Of a stretch of 64,000 nucleotides of DNA, positions 45,019 to 53,677 are shown one piece after another (positions within the stretch are counted from its first letter, which is position 1; each line of letters opens with the position of its first letter). A model generated the notes under the pieces. That model worked only from the letters and a program-made list of their open reading frames with translations, had not been told where the DNA came from and did not search any database. The translations under genes were made by a program, and so were the position numbers. The DNA lies in contig CP030886.1 in the NCBI GenBank assembly GCA_006969745.1, forward strand, positions 620,001 through 684,000, in the 5' to 3' direction. The stretch is from Cytophagaceae bacterium. Lineage in GTDB: Bacteria; Bacteroidota; Bacteroidia; Cytophagales; Cyclobacteriaceae.

Positions 45019-45032
45019 TTGGTCTATACCAA
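45019..45032. promoter_or_regulatory. Crp/Fnr-type palindrome (TTGGT-CTAT-ACCAA)
   Basis: Perfect half-sites 5 bases after the end of the Crp/Fnr gene and ahead of the hairpin-rich tract 44885-45010. No gene start is nearby, so it may control a small RNA. Confidence 0.6.
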
Positions 45033-45036
45033 CCTC

Positions 45037-45627
45037 TTATATTTTGACGCTGTTAATGAGCTTGGAAAAGTTAGTAGGATCCATTTTTAGATAATTTGCC
45101 AGATCCTTCTGCGAAATGTTATTTATCAAATTCGGACTATTATTCATAAGATCCTGAAATCTTTCCTCAATTGAAAAAGCAATAAGTCTATGATATTTAT
45201 TAACTAACCCATTAATAGTAGTAATTAATTGCTTGATTATAAGAACATTAAATTCCGGATTTTGTCTCATAAAAGAAGTGAAACTAGTGTTTGGAATTCT
45301 TAAGAATGAGCTGTCAGTTACACATTCCAGATTATATTTAGAGGGAGTTTGAACTAAAAAGGATTCAGGGACACAAGTATAGGAATATGGATATGAAAAG
45401 GCTATAATATGTTGCATACCATCACTGAAGTAATATGCTTTTTGGTAGCCCTTAACTATAAAGTATAAGTACTGATCGGTCTTATCAACATATGAGACCA
45501 AATCTCCCTTCTTACTTTCAAAGGTGGACCATAAATTAAGAAAATCTTCTATGAGGTCAACATTAGATTTATCGAGTTTTAAAAGCTGATCTTTAAGGTG
45601 TTCTATCATACCAATATTAATTAACAA
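45037..45627 (-). CDS. Crp/Fnr family transcriptional regulator
   Basis: 196 residues (190 from the second Met, MIEHLKDQ). Residues about 10-130 form a cyclic-nucleotide-binding-like barrel (KGDLVSYVDKTDQYLYFIVK, AFSYPYSYTCVPESFL), followed by the dimer helix and a short helix-turn-helix at the end (ISQKDLANYLKMDPTNFSKL). There is no Fe-S Cys cluster and the usual phosphate-binding Arg-Ala motif is not evident, so the ligand is unknown. Four TTGGT-N4-ACCAA palindromes with FNR geometry lie within 5 kb downstream, which makes it the prime candidate to bind them. Confidence 0.88.
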   Translation of the reverse strand: MLINIGMIEHLKDQLLKLDKSNVDLIEDFLNLWSTFESKKGDLVSYVDKTDQYLYFIVKGYQKAYYFSDGMQHIIAFSYPYSYTCVPESFLVQTPSKYNLECVTDSSFLRIPNTSFTSFMRQNPEFNVLIIKQLITTINGLVNKYHRLIAFSIEERFQDLMNNSPNLINNISQKDLANYLKMDPTNFSKLINSVKI

Positions 45628-45971
45628 TTATTATCTATTGATAAATTATCTTAAACTAAACCCCATAAAAAGTAGCTATTCTTTAAAAGAAATATATCTA
45701 CAATCTAAGGGCGTTGGGTTAAATGTATGATAGAAAAAGGGCTTTAGAAATCAAGGGGGTATTTGAAATATTTAGAGGATAAAATTCATTATCGAATGGA
45801 ATAAATTATCAATTGATAAAAAATTAAAGATTGCGTTTATTTCGTGGGAACTCAACTCACTTTCAAATAGAGTAAAAGTAACTATATTCTACTACTGATA
45901 ATGAGGTATTTAGGTTTGTCGTGTGTCTTCCGACAATTAAAATTGATAAAATCACCTCCTGGATCAAGTCA
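45628..45971. other. Intergenic tract upstream of the Crp/Fnr gene
   Basis: About 340 AT-rich bases without a gene. A perfect 14-base palindrome TTATCAATTGATAA lies at 45806-45819, about 180 bases upstream of the Crp/Fnr start; it has the same 5-N4-5 geometry but different half-sites from the other four palindromes. Confidence 0.4.
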
Positions 45972-46349
45972 TCATAAACCACAATCAACCTCAGTTTCAA
46001 CTAACCAATCGGGGTCAATAAATCTACTCACTTCCATAAAAGTGCAAACAGGACGTATGCTATGGAAAATTTCTCCATGAGCTTTGGCCGCTTCTTTCCA
46101 ACGACTGATGTCAGTCAAGAAAATTCTCGTTCGAAAAACATTGTTCCAATTGCCCCCTACATCTTCAACTGCCTTTTTTGAAATTTCGAAACACTTTTTC
46201 GTTTGCTCATAAACGTCATCAATACCTACTATCTTATTATTGTCACCAATTGGGGCTGTGCCAGATATCGCGATTTGGTACTTTGTTTTAACAGCTCTAG
46301 AAAATCCAATATATTCTTCAAAGGGAGAATTACTACCTATCCTTTTCAT
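45972..46349 (-). CDS. RidA family (YjgF/UK114) protein
   Basis: 125 residues, the normal length. Visible family features are KTKYQIAISGTAPIGDNN, the helix VYEQTKKCFEISKKAVEDVG, VFRTRIFLTDISRWKEAAKA and VCTFMEVSRFIDPDWLVETE with the conserved Arg in the first stretch and Glu near the end. RidA proteins hydrolyse reactive enamine/imine intermediates to keto acids. The ATG overlaps the stop of the amino acid dehydrogenase gene (ATGA, 46346-46349), so both enzymes are made together and probably handle successive products of the same amino acid oxidation. Confidence 0.85.
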   Translation of the reverse strand: MKRIGSNSPFEEYIGFSRAVKTKYQIAISGTAPIGDNNKIVGIDDVYEQTKKCFEISKKAVEDVGGNWNNVFRTRIFLTDISRWKEAAKAHGEIFHSIRPVCTFMEVSRFIDPDWLVETEVDCGL

Positions 46350-47581
46350 AATTGAAGAGCTTTAACACTTTGATTTGTCACCAATTTTTCACGGTTTGTC
46401 AAAATGAGTTCATTAGCTTTTTCTCTCATCTTAAACTTGTCAAATAATAAAGCCTTCATATTTGTTACAATCGTCGTTTCAATAAAGTTTCTCACCTTAC
46501 TTACTACTTCAGTATAATTAAGATCTCCATTAAGCAGTTTCTCTCGGTATCTCCACTCTAAATAGCAGCCTATCATTCCCCCACAATTAACTATAAAATC
46601 TGGAAGAACCAGTACACCTATTTCTTCCGCGTATTTCTCCGCTTTGTAAGTTAAGGGGTGATTGGCTGCTTCAACGATAACCTTCGTCTCTGAATCGTGC
46701 AGGAATCTCTCTATACTGTAAACATTAGGGTTTTCGTGTTTTAGCATATAAATTTCGTCTTGACAGGCAAATGAGGTAGTTCGAGCTGCGGGAATAAAAA
46801 TGTCAGTATTTATCTTAAACAGTCTATTTGGGGAGTCGTAGTATGAACCACTTACATCATTTCCTTGCATTAGGTAGTGACGAAGGCAGTCTTCTTTTGA
46901 TCTATCGTAGAATTTTCGTAATTCTGCTATATTGATTCCGTCCAGTTGAATTAAAGTTCCTAGGATATTACTTAATCCTATAACTGAATACTTCTCTTCA
47001 AATAGTATATCAGACAGATAGGAACCAACCTCCCCGTAACCTTGTATGGAAACTTTATATGGACCTATACTTTCAAGCTGAAGCTGACGAATTGTTTGCC
47101 AAACTCCATAAGCTGTGAATCCATTCTTGTCAATATCCAGACCTCCAACTTCATTGGGCAAACCTGTGATATTTTTGTAATCCATTCCTAACTCAACCAA
47201 CGCTACCTTCATTACTGATTCTGGACTTCCCATATCAGGGCCAAATATCAAGTCCGGCTCGTGAGAAACACATTTTTTTATATGATAAGCCAAAAGTTTT
47301 GCGCGGAGTTTCTCATCAGGAATACCATCTGGAGTAATTACAAGAGTCTTAAAACCATCAACTGGAACAAAACATGCCAGACACTTCTCACTCATCCCTT
47401 TAGCTAAATGAAAAGTCTCCTCAATAGAACCTTGCGTAACGAATCTTGTCCCACCTAACGCAGGTCCGAAATCACGTTTATGCCTAATTGAAATAATTTC
47501 GCAGTTTTGATCACGACTAATCATAACTGCTTCAGCTGTCTCGGTTCCAATGGTTACATTCCTTTTTATCTCAAAATTCAT
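46346..47581 (-). CDS. Glu/Leu/Phe/Val dehydrogenase family protein
   Basis: 411 residues. The N-terminal dimerisation/substrate domain contains RHKRDFGPALGGTRFVTQGS and a later VPVDGFKTLVITPDG where family members usually show a Gly-rich GGGK motif; the Lys is present near residue 76 but the glycines are altered. The Rossmann domain has QGYGEVGSYLSDILFE near residue 180. LPDFIVNCGGMIGCYLEW is the conserved C-terminal block. It should interconvert an amino acid and its keto acid with NAD(P)+, as leucine dehydrogenases do; the altered motif leaves substrate and activity uncertain. It is coupled to RidA through a 4-base overlap. Confidence 0.8.
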   Translation of the reverse strand: MNFEIKRNVTIGTETAEAVMISRDQNCEIISIRHKRDFGPALGGTRFVTQGSIEETFHLAKGMSEKCLACFVPVDGFKTLVITPDGIPDEKLRAKLLAYHIKKCVSHEPDLIFGPDMGSPESVMKVALVELGMDYKNITGLPNEVGGLDIDKNGFTAYGVWQTIRQLQLESIGPYKVSIQGYGEVGSYLSDILFEEKYSVIGLSNILGTLIQLDGINIAELRKFYDRSKEDCLRHYLMQGNDVSGSYYDSPNRLFKINTDIFIPAARTTSFACQDEIYMLKHENPNVYSIERFLHDSETKVIVEAANHPLTYKAEKYAEEIGVLVLPDFIVNCGGMIGCYLEWRYREKLLNGDLNYTEVVSKVRNFIETTIVTNMKALLFDKFKMREKANELILTNREKLVTNQSVKALQL

Positions 47582-47613
47582 ATTAACAAAATTTTATGAA
47601 CACTTTAGAATAC

Positions 47614-48117
47614 TTATTTAGGCCCAAGTCCAACAGGAGCCCACCATGGATTTAGCACCATTTTCAACACTCCTGCCTTTACTTTTGGATCTTGACTCAT
47701 TAAGCTGTCAGCTTCTTGGATGTTTCTTGTATTAAAAATGGTTATTCCCTTCACTTCCCCACCAATTGAAAAAGGACCAGAGCCCATTGTTAGACCTTTG
47801 TCATATAAATGCCACAAATAAGCTTCATGCAACTGTTGCAAAGTATCCATACGGCTCTTAGACAGGATGCGTATGTTACCAGCAAGTAAAAAAGCGACAT
47901 AGTATTCTTGCATGATAACTGTGTCTTTAGAAAATGGCTTGGTATAGTTTATTACATTATATCCTTGCTCAAGAAGACTTTCATAAGAATACATGGAACT
48001 CTCATAGAGACTAAATTTTCTATCTTCCCCTCTCTTTTCACAACAGCCTAGAAGAGCGACTATAAAAAAAGAAAGTGTTAAAATTTTAAATTCTGATCGA
48101 AACACCCCGAAATTCAT
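47614..48117 (-). CDS. YciI-like lipoprotein
   Basis: About 167 residues from ATG at 48117, which opens a lipoprotein signal (FKILTLSFFIVALLGC, Cys near residue 22); ATGs at 48141 and 48138 are possible but place the signal further inside. The mature part resembles YciI-like proteins: YYVAFLLAGNIRILSKSRM, then GGEVKGITIFNTRNIQEAD and the end VLKMVLNPWWAPVGLGP. An exported member of this family is unusual. It overlaps the end of the upstream lipocalin-like gene by about 30 bases, so it is part of the same leftward operon. Confidence 0.65.
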   Translation of the reverse strand: MNFGVFRSEFKILTLSFFIVALLGCCEKRGEDRKFSLYESSMYSYESLLEQGYNVINYTKPFSKDTVIMQEYYVAFLLAGNIRILSKSRMDTLQQLHEAYLWHLYDKGLTMGSGPFSIGGEVKGITIFNTRNIQEADSLMSQDPKVKAGVLKMVLNPWWAPVGLGPK

Positions 48118-48577
48118 CATCTTCAAAACCGTCGCCATCATAATCCATTAATGAAGTGAATGTAGCTCTGTTATTATCAATCTTAAAATGGTACTTCTGG
48201 ACACTTTGATTCGTGAGTGGTTTATAAATCGACATAATAACGGTATCACCTTTAATAAACCAATAGCCACTCTGAGAAAATTTAACAGTACCATCTGGAC
48301 CAATATACTTTTCTGTGTAGTCGTGATCCTTACCGTATTCAATAATCGAAGTTTTTAATCCGGTTTTTTCTAAGTAGTTCTCCGGATTCACATCCAGCAC
48401 CGCTGTGCTATCAGTCCCTTTGAATGTGTTTTTTTTCACGTAAAGAATCTCTGACTGCCATTGACCAATTAAATCATCTTTGAATTCATGCTTTGAACAG
48501 CTAGACAGTATTGAAAAAGCCATGGGGCCCATCAGGATTGAGAGTTTCAGTATTCTATTTAACAATATAATTTTCAT
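48086..48577 (-). CDS. Lipocalin-like lipoprotein
   Basis: 163 residues with a lipoprotein signal (hydrophobic core, then FSILSSC, Cys near residue 27). The mature part fits a small lipocalin-like barrel: DDLIGQWQSEILYVK at the start and SQSGYWFIKGDTVIMSIYK, VQKYHFKIDNNRATFTSLM, ending in an acidic stretch DYDGDGFEDDEF. A paralogue with the same layout (GSWCNLSMKV, SGTWYIKNDSLSLFS, DWNEDGIRNE) is at 50210-50668. Function unknown. It overlaps both neighbours slightly, indicating an operon. Confidence 0.65.
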   Translation of the reverse strand: MKIILLNRILKLSILMGPMAFSILSSCSKHEFKDDLIGQWQSEILYVKKNTFKGTDSTAVLDVNPENYLEKTGLKTSIIEYGKDHDYTEKYIGPDGTVKFSQSGYWFIKGDTVIMSIYKPLTNQSVQKYHFKIDNNRATFTSLMDYDGDGFEDDEFRGVSIRI

Positions 48578-49649
48578 TTAAATTGATTTTAAATTGGATT
48601 TGTTCATTACTAAGAAACGATAAAATTTTAGCTGCTAAATGTTCATATGAATCGCTCGCATCTGGATGGGTCGGTCCATTAAAATTACTTACCCTCCTAT
48701 TTATTAGAGTGCCAGATGTAAAATCAGCATGTCTAAGATTATTATAAATCAATGTCTCGAACTCAGACGAAGAGGCGTTTGCATGAAACGAATTATTTAA
48801 TCCATCGACATTTCGATATACTAAAAGAGTTGGAATATCCAACAATGGTAATTTGTAATTGCTGATAAACTGTTTCATAATAGCGTAAGAAATTGAGCCA
48901 TCGAGTGAAACAAAAGTTGATGCTTTGAAATCCATTGTGGCTAGTACCTCGTAAGATGCCAATGCTCCAGAGCTTATACCTATATAGTGTAATTCCTGAA
49001 GTTGTTCTGAATAATTACGTTTTAAAAAATCAAGTATGAATCTAATATCAGCGGTTTGACATTTCAAACTTGACGACAGATCATCTGTAAATTTAATGGT
49101 ATGGTTTATTTGTCTTGTTGGGAAAGAAACCACAACATATCCGTAACTAGCTAATAATTCAAATAAGGGGGTATTATTTATCGGAGTTCCAGTCGCTCCT
49201 TGTGAGAACAAAATAAGTTTTGCAATTTTCTTAGGCAGGGAGTTTGATTCATGAGCCAACATTCTTGTTTCGAGTAGCTCTAACAAATTAGTCGAATCAG
49301 CTTCAAAATGTCTTGCTGGAAATAAATGGATTTTCTCTCCAAAAGCTTCTGGATCTACTACTTCTCTATAGTTATCTTGTTTGCCAAGGTATTTCAAATA
49401 GTCCCTATACTTCATTCTGCTTTCTTTTTTTTGCTTTTCAACAGGGTACCATATTTGCAATTGAACATTTCTATGTATCCCTTCATCCTTATTCCAGAAT
49501 CGATTTTTATCTATTTGAATTTCTGAATAAAAGGACACAGAACTTTCGCCGTAAGGAATATGCTTAAACAGAGGTTGACAATACAATTTGTTGGAAAAGT
49601 AAATAAACTGTATTGTCAATAAACTGCTTAAATAAATCATTTTATACAT
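48555..49649 (-). CDS. Exported alpha/beta hydrolase
   Basis: About 364 residues from ATG at 49649, which precedes a signal peptide (MIYLSSLLTIQFIYFSNKLY); a longer frame to 49784 would overlap the VOC gene. Fold features: KIAKLILFSQGATGTPINN near the oxyanion region, LHYIGISSGALASYEVLATM with nucleophile Ser near residue 225, a strand LPLLDIPTLLVYRNVDG carrying the likely Asp, and HPDASDSYEHLA with a possible His. It should be a periplasmic or surface esterase/lipase-like enzyme, resembling platelet-activating-factor acetylhydrolase-type proteins in the opening YPVEKQKKESRMKYRDYL. The substrate is not known. Confidence 0.65.
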   Translation of the reverse strand: MYKMIYLSSLLTIQFIYFSNKLYCQPLFKHIPYGESSVSFYSEIQIDKNRFWNKDEGIHRNVQLQIWYPVEKQKKESRMKYRDYLKYLGKQDNYREVVDPEAFGEKIHLFPARHFEADSTNLLELLETRMLAHESNSLPKKIAKLILFSQGATGTPINNTPLFELLASYGYVVVSFPTRQINHTIKFTDDLSSSLKCQTADIRFILDFLKRNYSEQLQELHYIGISSGALASYEVLATMDFKASTFVSLDGSISYAIMKQFISNYKLPLLDIPTLLVYRNVDGLNNSFHANASSSEFETLIYNNLRHADFTSGTLINRRVSNFNGPTHPDASDSYEHLAAKILSFLSNEQIQFKINLNENYIVK

Positions 49650-49704
49650 ATGGATAATAAGATTTTGATTCCTCCCAGTTAATCCGGAAATTGAGAAATG
49701 AGTG

Positions 49705-50193
49705 TCAAAATTTACCCTTGTTGACAAACCTAAACACTTGTCCTCCTGGAGCATGGAAATAGTAAAATGTACTTTGGTCTCCATTCTTGATGTAAGGAGG
49801 ATAATGCTCTTTAATTCCGAACTTTTTCATCCTATTTTTTGCTTCCTCATAATCAGATCCATCTACCAATAAACCAACCTGCATCGCATTTATAAACTGC
49901 TCCTCATTCAAAAGATTATTTTCATTATCTGTGTAAACGAATGCAACAAAGCCTCCTCCATTAAAGTGAACTCTATCATATCTTTCAGCCTTTTCAATTT
50001 TCAGACCTAATACCTCTCCAAAGACTTTGTTCAGATCTTCTCGATATTTGGCGTGGCAGTTAACTTTTGTTCTTCCGCCAAATTCAATTGCCAGTGCATT
50101 CTTTGTTTGTTCCATTTTGTTATTTGTTTTTGTTGTGAATGAAAAGCTTAGCATAGATATTATTGCCAGCGGGAGTAATAATTTATTTTTCAT
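49705..50193 (-). CDS. VOC family (glyoxalase-like) exported protein
   Basis: 162 residues from ATG at 50193, which starts a signal peptide (MKNKLLLPLAIISMLSFSFT); frame open to 50271 but less likely. The mature domain is a glyoxalase/bleomycin-resistance-like fold: KVNCHAKYREDLNKVFGEVL, HFNGGGFVAFVYTDNENNLL, and HAPGGQVFRFVNKG at the end. His in the first strand and the last strand could bind metal. Exported VOC proteins are uncommon; a substrate cannot be named. It lies 17 bases after the lipocalin-like gene and is part of the leftward run. Confidence 0.7.
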   Translation of the reverse strand: MKNKLLLPLAIISMLSFSFTTKTNNKMEQTKNALAIEFGGRTKVNCHAKYREDLNKVFGEVLGLKIEKAERYDRVHFNGGGFVAFVYTDNENNLLNEEQFINAMQVGLLVDGSDYEEAKNRMKKFGIKEHYPPYIKNGDQSTFYYFHAPGGQVFRFVNKGKF

Positions 50194-50209
50194 GATTGTT
50201 AGTTTAAAT

Positions 50210-50668
50210 TCAAAGTTTTTTTTGTTTTCCATCATAGATTTCATTTCGGATTCCATCTTCATTCCAATCAATTATTCCGACAAATCGTCCAATATTTTTA
50301 TCCATTGAAAATTTGTAAGTTGAAACTGATCCATTGGAGAAAAGAGACAGGCTATCATTTTTAATATACCAAGTTCCGGAGGAGGTGAATAATGGCGATC
50401 CATCCAACTTAAAGTATTCAGATAGAAAGGACGAATCTTTTAAATAGGTAGTTCTTATTGGCTTAATTCTCAAAATCTCCTCCCATTGCCCCTCTGGAAC
50501 ATTGAAAACTGAATCTGAATTGAGATATGTTACTTTCATAGACAGATTGCACCAACTACCCACGATATCATTTGCAGAGTATTTTCCAGCATCTTCAGAG
50601 TTCTCTTGATCCGCAATTGAACAGGCCCCCATTATTATAAATAGCAGTATTTTAACTATTTCTTTCAT
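50210..50668 (-). CDS. Lipocalin-like lipoprotein
   Basis: 152 residues with lipoprotein signal (MKEIVKILLFIIMGAC, lipobox MGAC). Beta-rich mature part with the same order of segments as the paralogue at 48086-48577: ANDIVGSWCNLSMKVTYL, LFTSSGTWYIKNDSLSLFS, YKFSMDKNIGRFVGIID and an acidic end. The family function is unknown; lipocalin-like domains bind small hydrophobic molecules. The start overlaps the end of the preceding DUF4287/DUF5655 gene by 17 bases. Confidence 0.65.
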   Translation of the reverse strand: MKEIVKILLFIIMGACSIADQENSEDAGKYSANDIVGSWCNLSMKVTYLNSDSVFNVPEGQWEEILRIKPIRTTYLKDSSFLSEYFKLDGSPLFTSSGTWYIKNDSLSLFSNGSVSTYKFSMDKNIGRFVGIIDWNEDGIRNEIYDGKQKKL

Positions 50669-51218
50669 ACGCGATTCTTAAATATTTTACTAGATCCATT
50701 TTTAATTGTGACGAATCAATCAATTTAAGCGTATGGGCCATTCGTGAAGAATAGCCAATACCTTCCCTCTCTTTAAAGGGGAAAGAAGGTTCATCTTCTA
50801 AATCTATTACAAGTCTAATTTCATTTGAGATTATCTTAATAGCTGCGTATTCCCTTTTAGCACTCAGAGAGATGTAGGATTTTTTTACCATAACATTTGT
50901 ACTTGGTATATGAGTTAAAATAAATTCGATAAGCGATTGGTAAAGCGTTTTAAGATGTTCTTTATTAATAAATTGATCTGCTAATAATCCTACTTCATTA
51001 ACATAAACTGGCTGACCTCCATTCATAATTACTCCAGCTAATAAGGACGCATCGATGTGTTGAAAGCCGTATTCAGATTTAAGATGAGAAACAAGGTCAC
51101 TTCTCACCGAAAGGCTACAATTCCTTAGAATTTTCATCCAATTATCCAATGATCTCCCATGTTTTACTATTAGGTTATCAAGAAACTTCTTCTCGATTTC
51201 AAATGATGTTTTAGTCAT
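50652..51218 (-). CDS. DUF4287/DUF5655-like protein
   Basis: 188 residues. The N-terminal part resembles DUF4287 (HGRSLDNWMKILRNC, then LKSEYGFQHIDASLLAGVIM), the C-terminal part DUF5655 (MVKKSYISLSAKREYAAIKI, then RLVIDLEDEP). Both are small cytoplasmic domains found together in bacteria; DUF5655 is related to the DUF1801/YdhG fold. The activity is unknown. No signal or membrane segment. It begins 3 bases after the DUF1761 gene stop (51222) on the same strand. Confidence 0.7.
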   Translation of the reverse strand: MTKTSFEIEKKFLDNLIVKHGRSLDNWMKILRNCSLSVRSDLVSHLKSEYGFQHIDASLLAGVIMNGGQPVYVNEVGLLADQFINKEHLKTLYQSLIEFILTHIPSTNVMVKKSYISLSAKREYAAIKIISNEIRLVIDLEDEPSFPFKEREGIGYSSRMAHTLKLIDSSQLKMDLVKYLRIAYERNS

Positions 51219-51221
51219 GTA

Positions 51222-51620
51222 TTACCTCCAGACTCCAATGATGAGACCAATAAGCGTGAAATAAATTATTATAAAACCTGCGTTTACAAGTGCATACTTC
51301 CATGATTTTTGTTCAAAAATTGCCACAACGGTGAATATGCCTGCTGCCCAGAAACCTGTTAATAATCCTGCAATCATTCCCCATAATAAATCAGTTGATG
51401 GATCATCGAGAAAGAAAGCAAGATTATAACACATTAGAATGGCAAGAATCAGCGTGGTGGAGTATATTCTTCCCGATTTCCTCTTTTTAATATCCTTAAT
51501 ATCGAACGTCTTTTGTTCAAGCAATACACTGTAAAACAAAGTTGGTGAATACCATAAGGCACCCAAGACTAGAATAAAAAAAGAGGCTGAGATAACTGCT
51601 AAATGATTGATTCCGTCCAT
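51222..51620 (-). CDS. DUF1761-like membrane protein
   Basis: 132 residues from ATG at 51620; the frame is open 11 codons further. Four membrane helices: HLAVISASFFILVLGALWYS, TLILAILMCYNLAFFL, MIAGLLTGFWAAGIFTVVAI and AGFIIIYFTLIGLIIGVW. The WYSP motif after the first helix and the helix pattern fit the DUF1761 family, whose function is unknown. It heads the leftward run 47614-51620. Confidence 0.75.
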   Translation of the reverse strand: MDGINHLAVISASFFILVLGALWYSPTLFYSVLLEQKTFDIKDIKKRKSGRIYSTTLILAILMCYNLAFFLDDPSTDLLWGMIAGLLTGFWAAGIFTVVAIFEQKSWKYALVNAGFIIIYFTLIGLIIGVWR

Positions 51621-51812
51621 CACAATCTTTTGATAGCAAAATTCGATAATCAAATATGATTTCTATTGTAAAAAATTGACGTTGCTCTCCTGAAACTTAA
51701 CGAACGATAAATTTTGGACATATCCAACTAAGGTCAGATTAATTGAACGTCCGCATAATACCTCATTCAACCATTGTATATCTATTGATAATTTTATAAA
51801 GCTGGATCAAAA

Positions 51813-52613
51813 TTAATGTACACAATTTTCTATAGTACAGCCACTTCCGGCATAATGTAAAATAGACTTATTGAAATTGATTGTCGAATCTTTATTGATA
51901 ACTTTCTTGATCAATCGTATTTCAACATTATCATCATAATACATATGATAGGTTATAGAAATTAGTAATTCATTATTATCCTTAAATCTATAATTTTCTA
52001 CTCTTTCTTTCCTTCCAGTTTTGTCAAACAAAGTTTTAGATCTTGAACTTTTTTTCTTTGATTTACTGCCGATAGTATATCCGGTCAAAAGTTCTAAATC
52101 CTCAAAATGCTCGTAGCTACTTTCGTAAGATGCATTCCACGTACCATCCATTATTTGAAAACTTTTCTCAGACATTAATTTTTCATTGGAATAGTTAAGC
52201 AAGGTGGCTGAACTTAACTTCCAAGAACCAGAATCACTTACAATACCAATCATAATCGATTTTTTATCTGCATTGTAATATGATAAATACCTGTACGAAT
52301 CCATCCAAACAGAGTCTTGCCAAATCTTGCCAAGGTATTCTATTTCGCGACCCGTACTATCATTATCATATTCAATTTTATAATCATTCTTCCATTCAGT
52401 TCCGTTGTTGAATTCAAATAGAACTTCGATCAAATGATTTGACTCATTATATCTATTAGTAATTCTTTTATGATCAGACCATTTGCCGTCATCCCAACGT
52501 TTTTGCAATACCCATATCAAATCATCTTCGTTGAGTCTATTTTTCTTCTCAGTACAACCCAACAAACTCAAAGTCAGAACTAGAGTAATTATGATTATCC
52601 TTCTTATATTCAT
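51813..52613 (-). CDS. Lipoprotein with repeated beta motifs
   Basis: About 266 residues from ATG at 52613 (the frame is open seven codons further to 52634). Lipoprotein signal MNIRRIIIITLVLTLSLLGC. The mature part contains several repeats of the type WKNDYKIEYDNDSTGREIEY, WMDSYRYLSYYNADKK and WNASYESSYEHFEDLE, a pattern seen in Bacteroidota surface proteins with DUF3836/RHS-like strands (W-x-nsxxxxYxYd). Two Cys at the end (GCTIENC) may pair. Function unknown. It stands alone between the DUF1761 and AraC genes. Confidence 0.65.
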   Translation of the reverse strand: MNIRRIIIITLVLTLSLLGCTEKKNRLNEDDLIWVLQKRWDDGKWSDHKRITNRYNESNHLIEVLFEFNNGTEWKNDYKIEYDNDSTGREIEYLGKIWQDSVWMDSYRYLSYYNADKKSIMIGIVSDSGSWKLSSATLLNYSNEKLMSEKSFQIMDGTWNASYESSYEHFEDLELLTGYTIGSKSKKKSSRSKTLFDKTGRKERVENYRFKDNNELLISITYHMYYDDNVEIRLIKKVINKDSTINFNKSILHYAGSGCTIENCVH

Positions 52614-52761
52614 TGTCGTCTTTTCTTTAAACATTTAGAATAAAAACGATTAATTAGAATTTTAAACCGATAACAAAAAGTTAAAACAGTTAACCAAAAG
52701 TTAAATTTGTAGTAATTATTTGAAGAGACGGACAGTCCATGATATTAACAATCATGCGAAG

Positions 52762-53580
52762 CTAACTTTGTGAGTCAATTGGGACATAATTTGAATACTC
52801 TCCCTTCTCTATAAGGTATTCCTTAGGATTCAATCCTGAAAAGCTCTTAAACTCTTTGACGAAATGAGCTTGATCGTAATAACCACACTCCAACGAAAGT
52901 TTAGCCCAGTTGATACATTCTCCTCTATTAATTGACTCTAACACTTTATTGAATCGGACTATTCTTTGGTATTGTTTAGGGGAAATTCCAACAAATCTCT
53001 TAAACAGCTGAACAAAGTGACGATGGGAATATCCTATCTTTTTTATTAGCAGTTCTATATTAATCTCGGAAGGATTTTGAAGCGTTTGTTCAACAGCATA
53101 TTGAACTACTGATTCTGGAATTGATTGCTCCGTCACCCTACCCAATAACCAATTTTCAGCCAAGTCGATCCTCTTTCCAATCGATGGTTCTTCCAGCATT
53201 CGATCCCTCAATTCATAGATAGAATCACCTAAAATCAATCCTGCATCTACGACTAAATTACTTAGTTCCTTCACTGGAATGTGTAATATTGGATGTGCCC
53301 CTGAAGGATGGAATTGAATTACTATCATTCCTCTGTTAGCAGAACTTATTGATAGATACTCAGTCTGAATCCCAGATAACCAAACGCCGGTATGTTTACT
53401 TTTTTCCGACAGATCATCATTATCATAAATATATTGAGGTAACTCACCAAGCTCAATGATAAGATTAACTGTTCCATCTGGTATTAGTCTATCTATTTCG
53501 TGCGGAGGCTTGTACTCAGAATAGACTATAAATTGAACATATGTTCTTAACAATACCACAGGTTGATGAAACAAAACCAT
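52762..53580 (-). CDS. AraC family regulator with DUF6597-like N-terminus
   Basis: 272 residues. The N-terminal domain (about 15-120) shows YKPPHEIDRLIPDGTVNLII, SGIQTEYLSISS and FHPSGAHPILHIPVKELSNL, typical of the DUF6597-type sensor half. The C-terminal AraC domain (about 165-265) has IGYSHRHFVQLFKRFVGISP and LSLECGYYDQAHFVKEFKSF. Soluble, cytoplasmic. It lies upstream of the lipoprotein at 51813 and downstream of the small genes at 53678-55194, and probably regulates one of these groups. Confidence 0.88.
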   Translation of the reverse strand: MVLFHQPVVLLRTYVQFIVYSEYKPPHEIDRLIPDGTVNLIIELGELPQYIYDNDDLSEKSKHTGVWLSGIQTEYLSISSANRGMIVIQFHPSGAHPILHIPVKELSNLVVDAGLILGDSIYELRDRMLEEPSIGKRIDLAENWLLGRVTEQSIPESVVQYAVEQTLQNPSEINIELLIKKIGYSHRHFVQLFKRFVGISPKQYQRIVRFNKVLESINRGECINWAKLSLECGYYDQAHFVKEFKSFSGLNPKEYLIEKGEYSNYVPIDSQS

Positions 53581-53677
53581 AAATTCAATTTAGAATATAT
53601 TTAGAACAAAATCCCAAATCTTGAATAATCCTAGTAACAATTAACTATCCATGTCTGACAAAAAAGAATTGCAGACG

